Shown one piece after another: positions 45,599 to 54,292 of a stretch of DNA of 64,000 bases. The DNA is from an uncultured Lachnospiraceae bacterium (GTDB taxonomy: Bacteria > Bacillota > Clostridia > Lachnospirales > Lachnospiraceae): the NCBI GenBank assembly GCA_944382125.1, contig CALWMV010000001.1:1-64000 (forward strand). The letters are read 5' to 3'. The notes under the pieces are model-generated. The model was not told the origin of the DNA. It saw only the letters and a list, made by a program, of their open reading frames with translations, and did not search any database. How positions within the stretch are numbered: position 1 is the stretch's first letter; each line of letters begins with the position of its first letter. Both the position numbers and the translations under genes were made by a program.

Positions 45599-45655
45599 AA
45601 ACCGCCTGTTCCTGCGGCCGATCAGATCGGCCGCAGGAACAGGCGGTTTTCTCTG
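45599..45655 (+). terminator. Very long perfect hairpin terminator
   Basis: Arms 45599-45623 and 45625-45649 are a perfect 25-bp inverted repeat with a single central base, GC-rich in the middle and with AAA/TTT ends, followed by TTCTCT. It begins 44 bp after the M20 stop. It is about twice as long as the other terminators here. Confidence 0.75.
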
Positions 45656-45790
45656 CACAGGGAGAATCCGTTCACGGGAAAAACGTCCGCGGAAAATCCC
45701 ACACAAATAAATACTAAATAAAGAAATACCAAAGAATCAGGCAGCAGTCTAAATAAAATTTAATTTATCAGTCCCAGAGCTTAATCATAT

Positions 45791-46138
45791 TCAGGGCTGT
45801 TTTGCCGGCAGCCTGTTTTTCTCTCCCCAGTCACACATACTGTCTAAAATCGGGATTAGCGACTTTCCGCGTTCTGTCAGGCTATACTCCACTTTGGGCG
45901 GGATCTGCGGATATTCCTCCCGATGGACAAGCCCGTCTGCCTCTAATTCTTTCAGAGTCGTACTCAGCGTTTTATAGGAGATGGTTTTAATGTATTTTTT
46001 CAGCTCATTGAAGCGCACGACCTGAAAATCCATCAAGGCATACAGGATGAACATTTTGTATTTCCCCTGTATTAAGGACATGGTGTAGTTAAACCCGGTT
46101 TCTTCCAAATTTGCGTCTTTGATGCACTCTATACTCAT
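45791..46138 (-). CDS. HxlR-family transcriptional regulator
   Basis: The 115-residue winged-helix protein has the HxlR pattern: a Cys near the N-terminus (IECIKDANLEETGFNY), QGKYKMFILYALMDFQVVRF, ELKKYIKTISYKTLSTTLKE with the recognition helix, and the wing YPQIPPKVEYSLTERG. Many HxlR proteins sense aldehydes or oxidants through the N-terminal Cys and control a divergent oxidoreductase gene. Here the divergent gene is a flavin reductase, 147 bp away. Codon use (CGC, ATC, CTG) is unlike the ATA/AGG-rich neighbours. Confidence 0.9.
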   Translation of the reverse strand: MSIECIKDANLEETGFNYTMSLIQGKYKMFILYALMDFQVVRFNELKKYIKTISYKTLSTTLKELEADGLVHREEYPQIPPKVEYSLTERGKSLIPILDSMCDWGEKNRLPAKQP

Positions 46139-46141
46139 TTT

Positions 46142-46208
46142 ATACTTTCCTAAAAGTAAGTATGTAATTTTTATGTTAGTATCGCACTTAAATGTGCGTA
46201 CTTGTTTT
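46142..46208. promoter_or_regulatory. Two dyads in the HxlR/flavin reductase intergenic region
   Basis: TACTTT...AAAGTA (46143-46158) lies just upstream of the HxlR start and CGCAC...GTGCG (46193-46208) is about 35 bp further. GTAC and AAGTA-type half-sites are common in HxlR operators. Both could be bound by the divergent regulator. Confidence 0.45.
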
Positions 46209-46285
46209 TCTTCTTATTCTTATTATGATTATAATATCAAAGGCGGAGGAAGTCAATCCGCCTGCATGGAAAGGAGTCACAGTTT

Positions 46286-46858
46286 ATGGCAAAAAATCTT
46301 GGTGTAAAACCCTATCTGTTCCCTATGCCGACTTATATGATCGGCACCTATAATGAAGATGACACCGTCGACGTGATGATGATGGCTTGGGGAGGGATCT
46401 GCGCGGAGGATATGGTCGCGCTGAATCTGGAAGCCGAGCATAAGACGGTGGCCAATCTGGAAACACGAAAAGCTTTTACCCTCGCTGTTCCCGGAACAGA
46501 CACTCTTAAGGAGTCTGATTTTTTTGGGATCGCCACTTCCAACAAAATGGCGGACAAATTCGAGCGCACCGGACTACATGCTGTGAAAAGTGAGCGAGTT
46601 GATGCGCCTGTCATCACCGAATACCCGCTCACATTGGAGTGCGAGGTAGCAGAAATGCAGTCCCAGCCCTACGGCCTGCGTGTCCTGGGGAAAATCGTCA
46701 ATGTGATCGCCGACGATAAGATCCTGGATGATGCCGGAAAAATCGATGCCGGGAAGATCCACGCTTTCGCTTTTGACCAGATGCAGAACGGCTACTATGC
46801 CATTGGGGAGAAGGTCGGCCAGGCATGGCACAGCGGCGCAGGTCTGATGAAAAAGTAA
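46286..46858 (+). CDS. Flavin reductase (flavoredoxin) family protein, second copy
   Basis: The 190-residue protein is a paralogue of the product of 5848-6411, with the same FPMP opening, GTYNEDDTVDVMMMAWGG, LNLEAEHKTVANL, and SNKMADKFERTGL. It should bind FMN and act as an electron carrier or flavin reductase. AAGGAG lies 9 nt before the start. It is divergent from an HxlR regulator, which probably controls it. Codon use is GC-richer than in the first copy, pointing to separate acquisition rather than recent local duplication. Confidence 0.88.
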   Translation: MAKNLGVKPYLFPMPTYMIGTYNEDDTVDVMMMAWGGICAEDMVALNLEAEHKTVANLETRKAFTLAVPGTDTLKESDFFGIATSNKMADKFERTGLHAVKSERVDAPVITEYPLTLECEVAEMQSQPYGLRVLGKIVNVIADDKILDDAGKIDAGKIHAFAFDQMQNGYYAIGEKVGQAWHSGAGLMKK

Positions 46859-47173
46859 GTGCGGGATAACAAAAAAGTCATCCTGACCATCCCCGGTGCA
46901 GAGATTGCGGATGCTGTTCTCGGCTGCGGAAGCATCACGGGGCGAAATACCGATAAGGCCGCCAGATTCAGCATTGAACTGGCTGAGATAGAAGGCAGCT
47001 CCATCAAAATCCCTGCTCATAGCCGGGTCGCCATCATCTGTAATCTGAAGGAATACCATGAGACAGGCGATCACTACCTTTATATCTGCGATGTGGAACA
47101 GGTATATGGGGGTGAGAGCGAAGAAGCTCTGTTTGCTTGGAACGGCTATTCCCAGATCCGTCCAGCAAAATAA
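46859..47173 (+). pseudogene. Flavin reductase C-terminal half, N-terminally truncated
   Basis: Directly after the stop of the previous gene, with GTG as the only possible start and no ribosome binding site, a 104-codon frame contains ELADEVLGCG-like EIADAVLGCGSITGRNTDKA, then KEYHETGDHYLYICDVEQVY and FAWNGYSQIRPAK. This is the C-terminal part of a second type of flavin reductase of about 165 residues. The FMN-binding N-terminal half is missing. Either it is a deletion remnant or it is translated by coupling as an accessory domain; the former seems likelier. Confidence 0.6.
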
Positions 47174-47197
47174 AAGGAAGATAGGAACGGACTTTTT

Positions 47198-48661
47198 TTA
47201 CAGCCTGCGGCAGGCTCTGTGCTTTAATAATTCCAGCACTTCTCCGGCAGCTATACTGAGCCAAGGAACGAAGGATAGAGAATATCTCTGGCCTGCCTCC
47301 CATAAAATGTAAAATGCCATCGCTCCAAGCCATGCGGTAAGCAGAAATCTTACTTCCTTTTTCCTTTTGATAAGACGATACAGGGCAAGGATGAAAAGAC
47401 ACAGGTAAAGCAGCACTCTGAAGGACTGGCACAGATACTGTACAAGCGCGCTCTTGGGGCCTACGGTATACTCATATACGGTCCCGGGAGCTCTGACACT
47501 CTGCCATGTAGTCTCTATGCAGTACCCGCTGGACCAGGTCTCAGCCATCTTCCTCATGCAGTGCATAATAAGCCTGAATGGGAACATTTCCTTTACGCGT
47601 TCAAGAAACACTTCCCGGCTCGCTTCGGATCTTTCCTCATAGCCGGGAAGGACTATGTCCATCTCATAATCACCGCTGGAGAACTCTCCCCAGCTTTCTT
47701 CATTGGAGCCTATCATGAGCCAGTGGGTGACCGGCATGCGCTCGTCCGTATCATAGGGAGCGCCGTATATATCGCAGAGCCTGTGATAGCCAAAGCTGCA
47801 AAGCATAAATACTGCCGCTATAGCCAAAAAAGCCCCGAGCGTCTTTTTCCAGTTTTCCCTCGAGGATATAAATATCAGATAGGCAATTATAAGTATGATA
47901 TTTGTCGCGCGTATGGTAAATGATACGGCTATAAGGAAAGCCCCTGCAGATATCCTCCCATAGGAAAACCTGCCTTTGAGGCTGTTATCCAAAAGCAGCA
48001 GCCCCGCCATCAGAAACGGCAGGCAGAAGGTATCAGTAGAGGACCAGGATACGTAAAGGAACCATATGGGATTGCATATCATGAAAAGATATATGATAAA
48101 GGAAACAGCTGAGTCAAAATGCCGCCTGGCAAAGAGCCAGCCCAGTCCCATCGTCAGCGATATGGCCATGGCATTGAAAAAATTGCCTATTATGTAATAA
48201 TCCGTAACTCCCATAAGAAGTCCTGCCTTATAAAAAAGCGCAAGCAGAAGCGTTATCGGTATCTGATTTGTAAATCTCGCAAAATAAACATGCCATATAC
48301 CGCCCCCTCTTTCTCCGAGGGCCAGCATATATGCCGTCTCCTGCACCAGGTCAAGGTCATATTCAGGCACCACGATAAGCCTGTTTCCAAACCAGAAAAG
48401 AGCAAGGAAATATATGGCGGAAAGAGCTGCGATGAGCTTCTTGTCATGCTTTTCCAAAAACCGCGCCTTCGCAGCCTTATAAAGCAGTAAAAACAAAGCT
48501 CCAAGGAGTATCGTACTGATGACCACAGGAAAAGGCCTGAGGAATTCCCCTGTCCTTATGACAAAGACAGATTCCATGAGTATCACAGCCGTCAGCAGAA
48601 CGGTAAGGGAAAGCATAAAGAGATTAAATATTCCAAACAAATTTGATTTTTCAGGCTTCAT
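47198..48661 (-). CDS. Polytopic membrane protein, GT-C glycosyltransferase-like
   Basis: The protein of about 487 residues has 10-12 membrane helices. A PEYDLDLVQETAYML stretch early in the first large outer loop is a typical acidic motif of GT-C glycosyltransferases, which use polyprenyl-phosphate sugars. The preceding GT2 gene would make that lipid-linked sugar, so the pair could decorate a wall polymer. The start at 48661 (MKPEKS) overlaps the GT2 stop by 11 bp and has AGGAG upstream; a start at 48706 is possible but has no site. The last helix ends near LEWLKH-like LELLKHRACRRL. Confidence 0.7.
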   Translation of the reverse strand: MKPEKSNLFGIFNLFMLSLTVLLTAVILMESVFVIRTGEFLRPFPVVISTILLGALFLLLYKAAKARFLEKHDKKLIAALSAIYFLALFWFGNRLIVVPEYDLDLVQETAYMLALGERGGGIWHVYFARFTNQIPITLLLALFYKAGLLMGVTDYYIIGNFFNAMAISLTMGLGWLFARRHFDSAVSFIIYLFMICNPIWFLYVSWSSTDTFCLPFLMAGLLLLDNSLKGRFSYGRISAGAFLIAVSFTIRATNIILIIAYLIFISSRENWKKTLGAFLAIAAVFMLCSFGYHRLCDIYGAPYDTDERMPVTHWLMIGSNEESWGEFSSGDYEMDIVLPGYEERSEASREVFLERVKEMFPFRLIMHCMRKMAETWSSGYCIETTWQSVRAPGTVYEYTVGPKSALVQYLCQSFRVLLYLCLFILALYRLIKRKKEVRFLLTAWLGAMAFYILWEAGQRYSLSFVPWLSIAAGEVLELLKHRACRRL

Positions 48662-49673
48662 ATCCGATCTCAACTCCTGCCGTTTTCTTTTGGATTTCTT
48701 TTTCATTTTCAGAAGTTCTTTCAGCCACTATATATCTTGGTCTATGCTTGGTCTCAAGATAAGTCTTTCCTACGTATTCTCCTATGACTCCGAGGCTTAT
48801 AAGCTGTATGCCTCCAAGAAAGCATACTATGCAGACCGTAGAGGCCCAGCCTGATACCGCGCTCCCTGCAGCTACCGCAGCAACCGCATAGATGATCCCT
48901 GCAAAACTCAGCAACGACACCAGAAGCCCCATAAAGGTTATCAGCCTTATGGGCTTTATCGAAAGGCCTGTGATCCCATCTATCGCAAGGCCCAGCATCT
49001 TCCTTAGGGGATAATGGGTCTTTCCTGCGATCCTCTCCTCCCGCTTATAGCCTATGGCAGTGCTGTTGAAGCCGATAAGGGGAAACATGCCCCGAAGGAA
49101 CAGGTTTACCTCCTTAAAATGCGAAAGCTCCTCAAGGACCCTTCTGCTTACAAGTCTGTAATCCGCATGGTTATATACGCTCTCCGCTCCAAGCCTGTTC
49201 ATGAACCTATAGAAGATCTGGGCAGTGTTCCTCTTGAACCAGGTATCGGTGCTTCTGTCATCCCTTACGCCATAAACTATTTCTGCCCCCTGATGCCATG
49301 CCTCTATCATCTTATCCATGGCATTTACGTCGTCCTGCCCGTCGCAGTCTATGGAGATACTGATGTCGCAGCTGTCCTTTGCCTCCATGAGTCCTGCAAG
49401 AAGGGCATTTTGATGTCCTCTGTTCCTGCTCAGGCTTATGCCTTTTATGGTGGCATGTCTTTCAGACAGCTCCCTTATGATATCCCAGCTTCTGTCGCTG
49501 CTTCCGTCATTTACATAAAGGATCCGGCTCTCACGGGATATACTGCCGCCTTCTCCAAGCTCCTCCAGTTTACGCAAAAATAAAGGTGCTGTTTTTTCAA
49601 GCACTTCTTCCTCGTTATAGCATGGTATAACGATATATAAGACAGGTATTTTTTCTCCAGATGTATCGGGCAT
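48651..49673 (-). CDS. GT2 glycosyltransferase, GtrB/DPM1-like
   Basis: The 340-residue protein has an N-terminal GT-A domain with IVIPCYNEEEVL (about 14-25), YVNDGSSDRSWDII (about 52-65), SIDCDGQDDV (the DxD-type metal site, about 102-111) and FLRGMFPLIGF, then two C-terminal membrane helices (about 235-255 and 267-292). It resembles enzymes that load glucose or another sugar onto undecaprenyl phosphate. ATG at 49673 has GAAGGA at 8 nt. It heads a two-gene operon with the polytopic protein. Its promoter region contains a (TA)10 tract between -35 and -10 boxes, so its expression may be phase variable. Confidence 0.88.
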   Translation of the reverse strand: MPDTSGEKIPVLYIVIPCYNEEEVLEKTAPLFLRKLEELGEGGSISRESRILYVNDGSSDRSWDIIRELSERHATIKGISLSRNRGHQNALLAGLMEAKDSCDISISIDCDGQDDVNAMDKMIEAWHQGAEIVYGVRDDRSTDTWFKRNTAQIFYRFMNRLGAESVYNHADYRLVSRRVLEELSHFKEVNLFLRGMFPLIGFNSTAIGYKREERIAGKTHYPLRKMLGLAIDGITGLSIKPIRLITFMGLLVSLLSFAGIIYAVAAVAAGSAVSGWASTVCIVCFLGGIQLISLGVIGEYVGKTYLETKHRPRYIVAERTSENEKEIQKKTAGVEIGYEA

Positions 49674-49706
49674 GGCTGTTTCCTTCAGTCGCATATCGCT
49701 TAAACC

Positions 49707-49739
49707 ATTATAAGTATATATATATATATATATATTCAA
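49707..49739 (-). promoter_or_regulatory. Promoter with a (TA)10 spacer, candidate phase-variable switch
   Basis: On the minus strand TTGAAT (49734-49739) and TATAAT (49707-49712) are separated by 21 bp, which consist almost entirely of the TA repeat at 49715-49734. Loss of two TA units would give the optimal 17 bp. The GT2 start codon is 34 bp downstream of the -10. Confidence 0.65.
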
Positions 49740-49842
49740 GGCTTAATTGACATATCGTCCCGAAGCTCTGCCGGCCTGCGTGGATATTTCAAAGAAAAGA
49801 TTTCAGATCATGGATAATGAAGCGGGCTTAAGATACTGCGGC

Positions 49843-49885
49843 CCCTCTGCCTGGAGTGCCGCAACGCGGCATTACAGGCAGAGGG
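49843..49885. other. Long stem-loop between the isomerase-like gene and the GT2 gene
   Basis: CCCTCTGCCTG (49843-49853) pairs with CAGGCAGAGGG (49875-49885), and inside it GTGCCGC with GCGGCAT around AAC. No T run follows on either strand, so it is a weak terminator at best; it may protect the upstream mRNA end. Confidence 0.6.
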
Positions 49886-49912
49886 ATCACTGCAGTTATA
49901 ATGAAATAAATA

Positions 49913-51112
49913 TCAAAGGCTCCTGAAATACTCGTCGATAACTTCCTTCCAGTCACCCTTGCATATCATATGATGATTCGATATGGGGCTGTCGGTGAAA
50001 TACGCTGTACCGTCAGTCATATGAAGCTTCATCTGAGAACGGCACAGATTATCCCTGTGCATGGTCTCCAGGAGCTCCGCCCTGCCCGCATAGTGGTCTG
50101 TCAGCGTATCATTGCACTTAAATACGGTCATGGGCTGAGGCGCTATGTCACAGGTCACGGCAACACCTATGCCGGATTCAAAGTGAGTAGTCAGACTGTA
50201 GCTGTCCGGCATATCTATGGGCAGGGTGCAGTGTGCAAATATTATCTCTGAGGTCTCGGGGTCAAGGCAGCTGGGATTAGCCATAAATGATGACTCGTCC
50301 GTCAGCGCATTGAGCACGCACATGCTTATAAGCCCCTTCTGATCGCCTTCGCACGCAGCAGGCGCCCCTTCTGCATTCAATATGGCAAGGCCAAGACATC
50401 CGGTCGTATGAATCGATCCCAGCAGATCAAAGCAGCGTACTGTAACTGCCTGCAGATCATATCTTGCTATCATCCTCTTTAATGCGCCATATACATTGAG
50501 CGCCTTTTCTGTTTCCTCAGGCTTATAGCCCTTAGCCTTAAGGTCTTCAGTATATTTATTTTCAGGATATCCTCCCTTATGATACTCTTCTATGAGCTCA
50601 TTGATATCAATATCCACAAGCTCCATGCCAGTTCTTGCCTTAAGAGCAGCTGCATCCGCATCACTGGCTATCAGTCCCAGGGGAGTCCCGATACAGCCCA
50701 GCCTCATCGCGGAAAGCTTCTTTTTTGCGTCGGCGATCCTCTTAAGTACTGAAAGCCTCTTTGCGCATACCTCAGGAGTCCCATGGATGATCTCTCCCTT
50801 CAGTCCATGTTCCTTCAGATATCCCATGATCTCCATGGAAGCCGCAAGGGAGTTATATCCTGATGTGGTAAGCAGTATATAAGGCCCGCTCACCTTTTCA
50901 TGTTCCCTTACGAAGGACCTTTCGGCTCCTCCGGAAGCTATGAAAAACAGGGACAGGCCCTGATCCTTAAGCTCCTCTGTCTCGCCCCATCTGATCTCAT
51001 GGCCAAGCAGGCTCTCCACCTCTTTTACAAAGGCTTCACTGAATTTCAGAGCAGATGCGACATCATTGTGATCTGCTGCTCCCACAAGATACTTTGCTGT
51101 TATAATTCCCAT
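49913..51112 (-). CDS. L-fucose/L-arabinose isomerase-fold protein
   Basis: The 399-residue protein resembles the FucI/AraI-type sugar isomerase fold. There is an N-terminal Rossmann-like part (LLTTSGYNSLAASMEIMGYL), a central RLGCIGTPLGLIASD segment, and the C-terminal part with GCLGLAILNAEGAPAACEGD (about 240-259) and FAHCTLP. I cannot be sure of isomerase activity or substrate. The start at 51112 has GAGGAGG at 7 nt. It follows the ABC importer genes by 161 bp in the same direction, so it may act on the imported compound, but this is inference. Confidence 0.6.
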   Translation of the reverse strand: MGIITAKYLVGAADHNDVASALKFSEAFVKEVESLLGHEIRWGETEELKDQGLSLFFIASGGAERSFVREHEKVSGPYILLTTSGYNSLAASMEIMGYLKEHGLKGEIIHGTPEVCAKRLSVLKRIADAKKKLSAMRLGCIGTPLGLIASDADAAALKARTGMELVDIDINELIEEYHKGGYPENKYTEDLKAKGYKPEETEKALNVYGALKRMIARYDLQAVTVRCFDLLGSIHTTGCLGLAILNAEGAPAACEGDQKGLISMCVLNALTDESSFMANPSCLDPETSEIIFAHCTLPIDMPDSYSLTTHFESGIGVAVTCDIAPQPMTVFKCNDTLTDHYAGRAELLETMHRDNLCRSQMKLHMTDGTAYFTDSPISNHHMICKGDWKEVIDEYFRSL

Positions 51113-51273
51113 ATACATACCTCCTCATCATATATTTCGATCCAGCTATTATATGTAGTATATACATCCTGGAACATATTCAAGGACATATGTCCGGTTT
51201 TGTCCCTTTGCCTGACTGGCTATGGGATATCCGCACCGTATCATATATGGCAGATTTGCAGGAGCTTTCTTTT

Positions 51274-52389
51274 TTACTTCGGATCATAGACATAGAGTCT
51301 GTCAGCCGGTACATCCATATAACCCTCAGTGCCTTCAGCCACGGAACTGTCATTAAGGAAGGTAAATTCCTCTCCATCCGAGGCCTTCGCCTTTATCCTG
51401 AAACAGCCGCCCTCAAAGGTGGACATCATTATTTTTGCCCTGAAACTGTTTTCTCCCCTTTCAGATCCAAGCCAGTGTCCGTCCTCAGGGCGGAACCTGA
51501 CTCTGCAGGCAGCCTTGAGAGGCACTGCAGCTTCCGAAGCTCTGACCTTTCCAAAGTAAGTTCCCGATATCTCATCTCCGCCTATCCTAAGCCTGCAGCC
51601 TGCTGCATCGTCCCCTTCAGAGGGCAAAACACCGGACAGACGTATGGGTTCATGAAGATCATTGCCTGCTCCGAGGAGCCCTGCCACAAGGGCAGTCTGA
51701 GGCTTCATATAGCACTCCACGGGAGAGGCCGCCTGGTCTATGTATCCGCTGCTCATGATTATGATGCGGTCCGCCATGGCAAAGGCCTCTGAAGGGTCAT
51801 GGGTCACATGGAAGACCGTGGTCCCCAGCTTTCTGAAGAGATATGCCATCTCGGTCCTCATCTCTATGCGGAGCTGTATATCCAGATTGCAGAGCGGCTC
51901 ATCAAGGAGCACTATGGAGGGCTTGGTGATAAGGGCTCTCGCTATGGCGACACGCTGCTGCTGCCCTCCCGAAAGCTCTGCAGGATACCTTCCAAGCAGG
52001 CCGTCAAGGTGCAGAAGGTCCGTCATCTCCTTAAGCCTTGCCTCACATTCTGCCTTGTCAGTCTTTTTTATCTTTAATCCATAAAGGATATTTTCCTCCA
52101 CCTTAAGATGGGGCCAAAGGGCAAAGTCCTGGAATACCATGTTGATGCCGCGCTTTTCCGTAGGCAGATTTTTATGCTTCCCGGAGACCTCCTCTCCCCT
52201 TATCATGACACATCCGTCATCAGGTGAGAGTATGCCTGCTATGATGCGGAGCAGGGTGGACTTGCCGCAGCCTGAGGGTCCAAGCACGCTTATGATCTCG
52301 CCCTCCCTGACGCTCAGGTCTATGCCTTTAAGCACCTGAGTCTTTCCGTATTTCTTTTTAAGGTCCTTTATCTCAAGTATTGGCTGCAT
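51274..52389 (-). CDS. ABC importer ATPase, FbpC/PotA type
   Basis: The 371-residue ATPase has Walker A GPSGCGKST (about 37-45), the signature LSGGQQQR (about 139-146), Walker B IVLLDEPLCNLD (about 157-168) and a C-terminal TOBE-like regulatory region from about 245. This is the class that drives uptake of iron(III), polyamines, thiamine or phosphonates. It overlaps the permease gene by 17 bp. Its substrate is set by the binding protein encoded upstream in the same cluster. Confidence 0.92.
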   Translation of the reverse strand: MQPILEIKDLKKKYGKTQVLKGIDLSVREGEIISVLGPSGCGKSTLLRIIAGILSPDDGCVMIRGEEVSGKHKNLPTEKRGINMVFQDFALWPHLKVEENILYGLKIKKTDKAECEARLKEMTDLLHLDGLLGRYPAELSGGQQQRVAIARALITKPSIVLLDEPLCNLDIQLRIEMRTEMAYLFRKLGTTVFHVTHDPSEAFAMADRIIIMSSGYIDQAASPVECYMKPQTALVAGLLGAGNDLHEPIRLSGVLPSEGDDAAGCRLRIGGDEISGTYFGKVRASEAAVPLKAACRVRFRPEDGHWLGSERGENSFRAKIMMSTFEGGCFRIKAKASDGEEFTFLNDSSVAEGTEGYMDVPADRLYVYDPK

Positions 52390-54064
52390 ATTCTTTCCTC
52401 TTTCCGATATTCAAAACAAATTCTAAAAGGAGCATTATGCTCACTATGCAGGCTCCTCCGACTATGGTGGCAGCTGCTGCATATCCGAAGTTCAGGTCAT
52501 TGTAGGAATCACTGATATATACGGGCAGCGTACTGTAATTTGGCGGGTAAAGTATGGTGGTGATTGCCAGATTGAACACGCTTCCTCCGAAGGCCGCCAG
52601 TACGCCTGACACCATGCTGTTATGGAGCAGAGGCAGCAGTATGGTCCTTATCCTGTGGATGAAGCCTGCGCCCTGTACCTGGGAGGCTATCAGAAGCTCC
52701 TTTGGCACCTTGGCCATGCCGCCTACAAGCACCCTGTTTATCAGCGGAACGGCTGAAGCCACCGCTGCCAGCACGAGTATCGAAGGTCTGCCATAGAGAT
52801 TGAGTCCCAGAGGCACGAGCCATTTCTGATTCCATACAAATATGTAGCCTATACCAAGGACTACTCCGGGCACAGCCATAGCGATAAGGGTAATGGTATC
52901 TATGAATTTCTTGAGTTTGAAATCCGAATAGGTAAGTATATATGCGACTGCAAAGCCAAGCACTATGCCTATGACTGCGGCAATCACCGCAAGGGTCAGG
53001 GAGTGCTGTATGCCCGCGATCAGTTCTCCGTCCAGCTGAAGGACCTTCTTATAATTTTCCAGGGTAAATTCAAAACGTTCTATACTGAAGGAATCCGAGA
53101 AGGACATAATGAAGTTGGAACCCACCGGTACTCCCAGGGCTATGAGGCAGAATATTCCTGAAAACACATTTATCACAGCAGAAGTTATGCCCTTCGGCTT
53201 CTTAGCTGCGGTCCTCATGGTACCGTTTCCAAGATAATCAAATCTCTTCCTGCCCATGACATAGTGCTGTAGTATCATTGCGATCACTATCATCACTACC
53301 AGATAGAGCGAAAGGACTCCCGCCATATCAAACCTTACCGGCGATGAGCATATGGCACTATAGATCGTATAGGGCAGGGTCGGGAATGAATATACCGCCG
53401 TGATCGTGGAGGACATGCCATAGTCTCCTACCGTGTCCATGAATATCAGCATGGCTGCTGAAAAATATGAAGGAAGGCAGAGGGGCAGCTGCACATCCAT
53501 CCAGGCCCTCAGCGGAGAAGCTCCGTTCATCCTTGCCGCATGCATGAGTTCTGCAGGATACCATTCCAATGCAGCCTTTATCGCCACATAAGCCATGGGA
53601 TATTTGCAGAGGACCATGACGGTCACAAGTCCCGGAAAGCTGAAGAGGAAATCATTCATCCCGCTTATCCCGAACCAGGCCTTTGCTATGCCGTTTCCGG
53701 CTGCAAAGTATACCCAGCCCTGAGCAAGTATAAAGGAAGGGATGATCATGAGGATCCAGCTTACTATGTCTATGAGCTTTCCCAGCCTGAAGTCGTAATT
53801 GACCCTGATATTGGCAAGCACTCCTGCAAGGACTATGCCTATGGCCGTAGTCGCAAGGCTCAGGGTCGCTGAGTTTACGAAGGCCTTTTCCCAGAGGGGA
53901 CGATTGAATACGTCCATGACCAGAGCCAGATTGCTGAGGTCAAACTCGCTCAGCTCAAGTCCCGGGCATAAGACCTGAAATAATACTGTTATCAGCGGCA
54001 GGAGGACGAGGATTATAAGTATCAAAAGTACTCCAGATCCGCCTATGTTTTCTCTGTTTTTCAT
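52373..54064 (-). CDS. ABC importer permease, FbpB-like double-domain
   Basis: The 563-residue permease has about twelve membrane helices in two homologous halves. Each half carries an EAA-type ATPase contact loop (MHAARMNGASPLRAW about 200-214, and LLIASQVQGAGFIHRI in the second half). This fused two-domain form is characteristic of FbpB/ferric iron-type permeases. ATG at 54064 fits the family start; an additional 26 codons upstream are open. A stable stem-loop lies between it and the binding-protein gene. Confidence 0.88.
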   Translation of the reverse strand: MKNRENIGGSGVLLILIILVLLPLITVLFQVLCPGLELSEFDLSNLALVMDVFNRPLWEKAFVNSATLSLATTAIGIVLAGVLANIRVNYDFRLGKLIDIVSWILMIIPSFILAQGWVYFAAGNGIAKAWFGISGMNDFLFSFPGLVTVMVLCKYPMAYVAIKAALEWYPAELMHAARMNGASPLRAWMDVQLPLCLPSYFSAAMLIFMDTVGDYGMSSTITAVYSFPTLPYTIYSAICSSPVRFDMAGVLSLYLVVMIVIAMILQHYVMGRKRFDYLGNGTMRTAAKKPKGITSAVINVFSGIFCLIALGVPVGSNFIMSFSDSFSIERFEFTLENYKKVLQLDGELIAGIQHSLTLAVIAAVIGIVLGFAVAYILTYSDFKLKKFIDTITLIAMAVPGVVLGIGYIFVWNQKWLVPLGLNLYGRPSILVLAAVASAVPLINRVLVGGMAKVPKELLIASQVQGAGFIHRIRTILLPLLHNSMVSGVLAAFGGSVFNLAITTILYPPNYSTLPVYISDSYNDLNFGYAAAATIVGGACIVSIMLLLEFVLNIGKRKEYAANT

Positions 54065-54107
54065 TGGTTTTGCTCTTTCCTGTCTAAAACGGGATTTAAT
54101 ATCAGGA

Positions 54108-54160
54108 AACTGCCGGAAGACCTTCATGCGCCCTTTCTGCATGTTAGCCTTCCGGCAGTT
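54108..54160 (-). other. Intercistronic stem-loop between binding protein and permease genes
   Basis: AACTGCCGGAAG (54108-54119) pairs with CTTCCGGCAGTT (54149-54160), and the loop contains a second small stem (CATGC/GCATG). No T run follows. Such hairpins after a binding-protein gene commonly stabilise its mRNA and lower permease expression. Confidence 0.65.
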
Positions 54161-54292
54161 CCTATATCTGATCGGGCATAAGCCCGGGGTCGCAGTCCCG
54201 AGGCCTCCACTGCGGTCCTTTGACCTTATGATCTTCAGGTCTCACGTTCTCCTGTCTTACGATCTTTTTTTGAAATATATTGAGGCTGCGCC

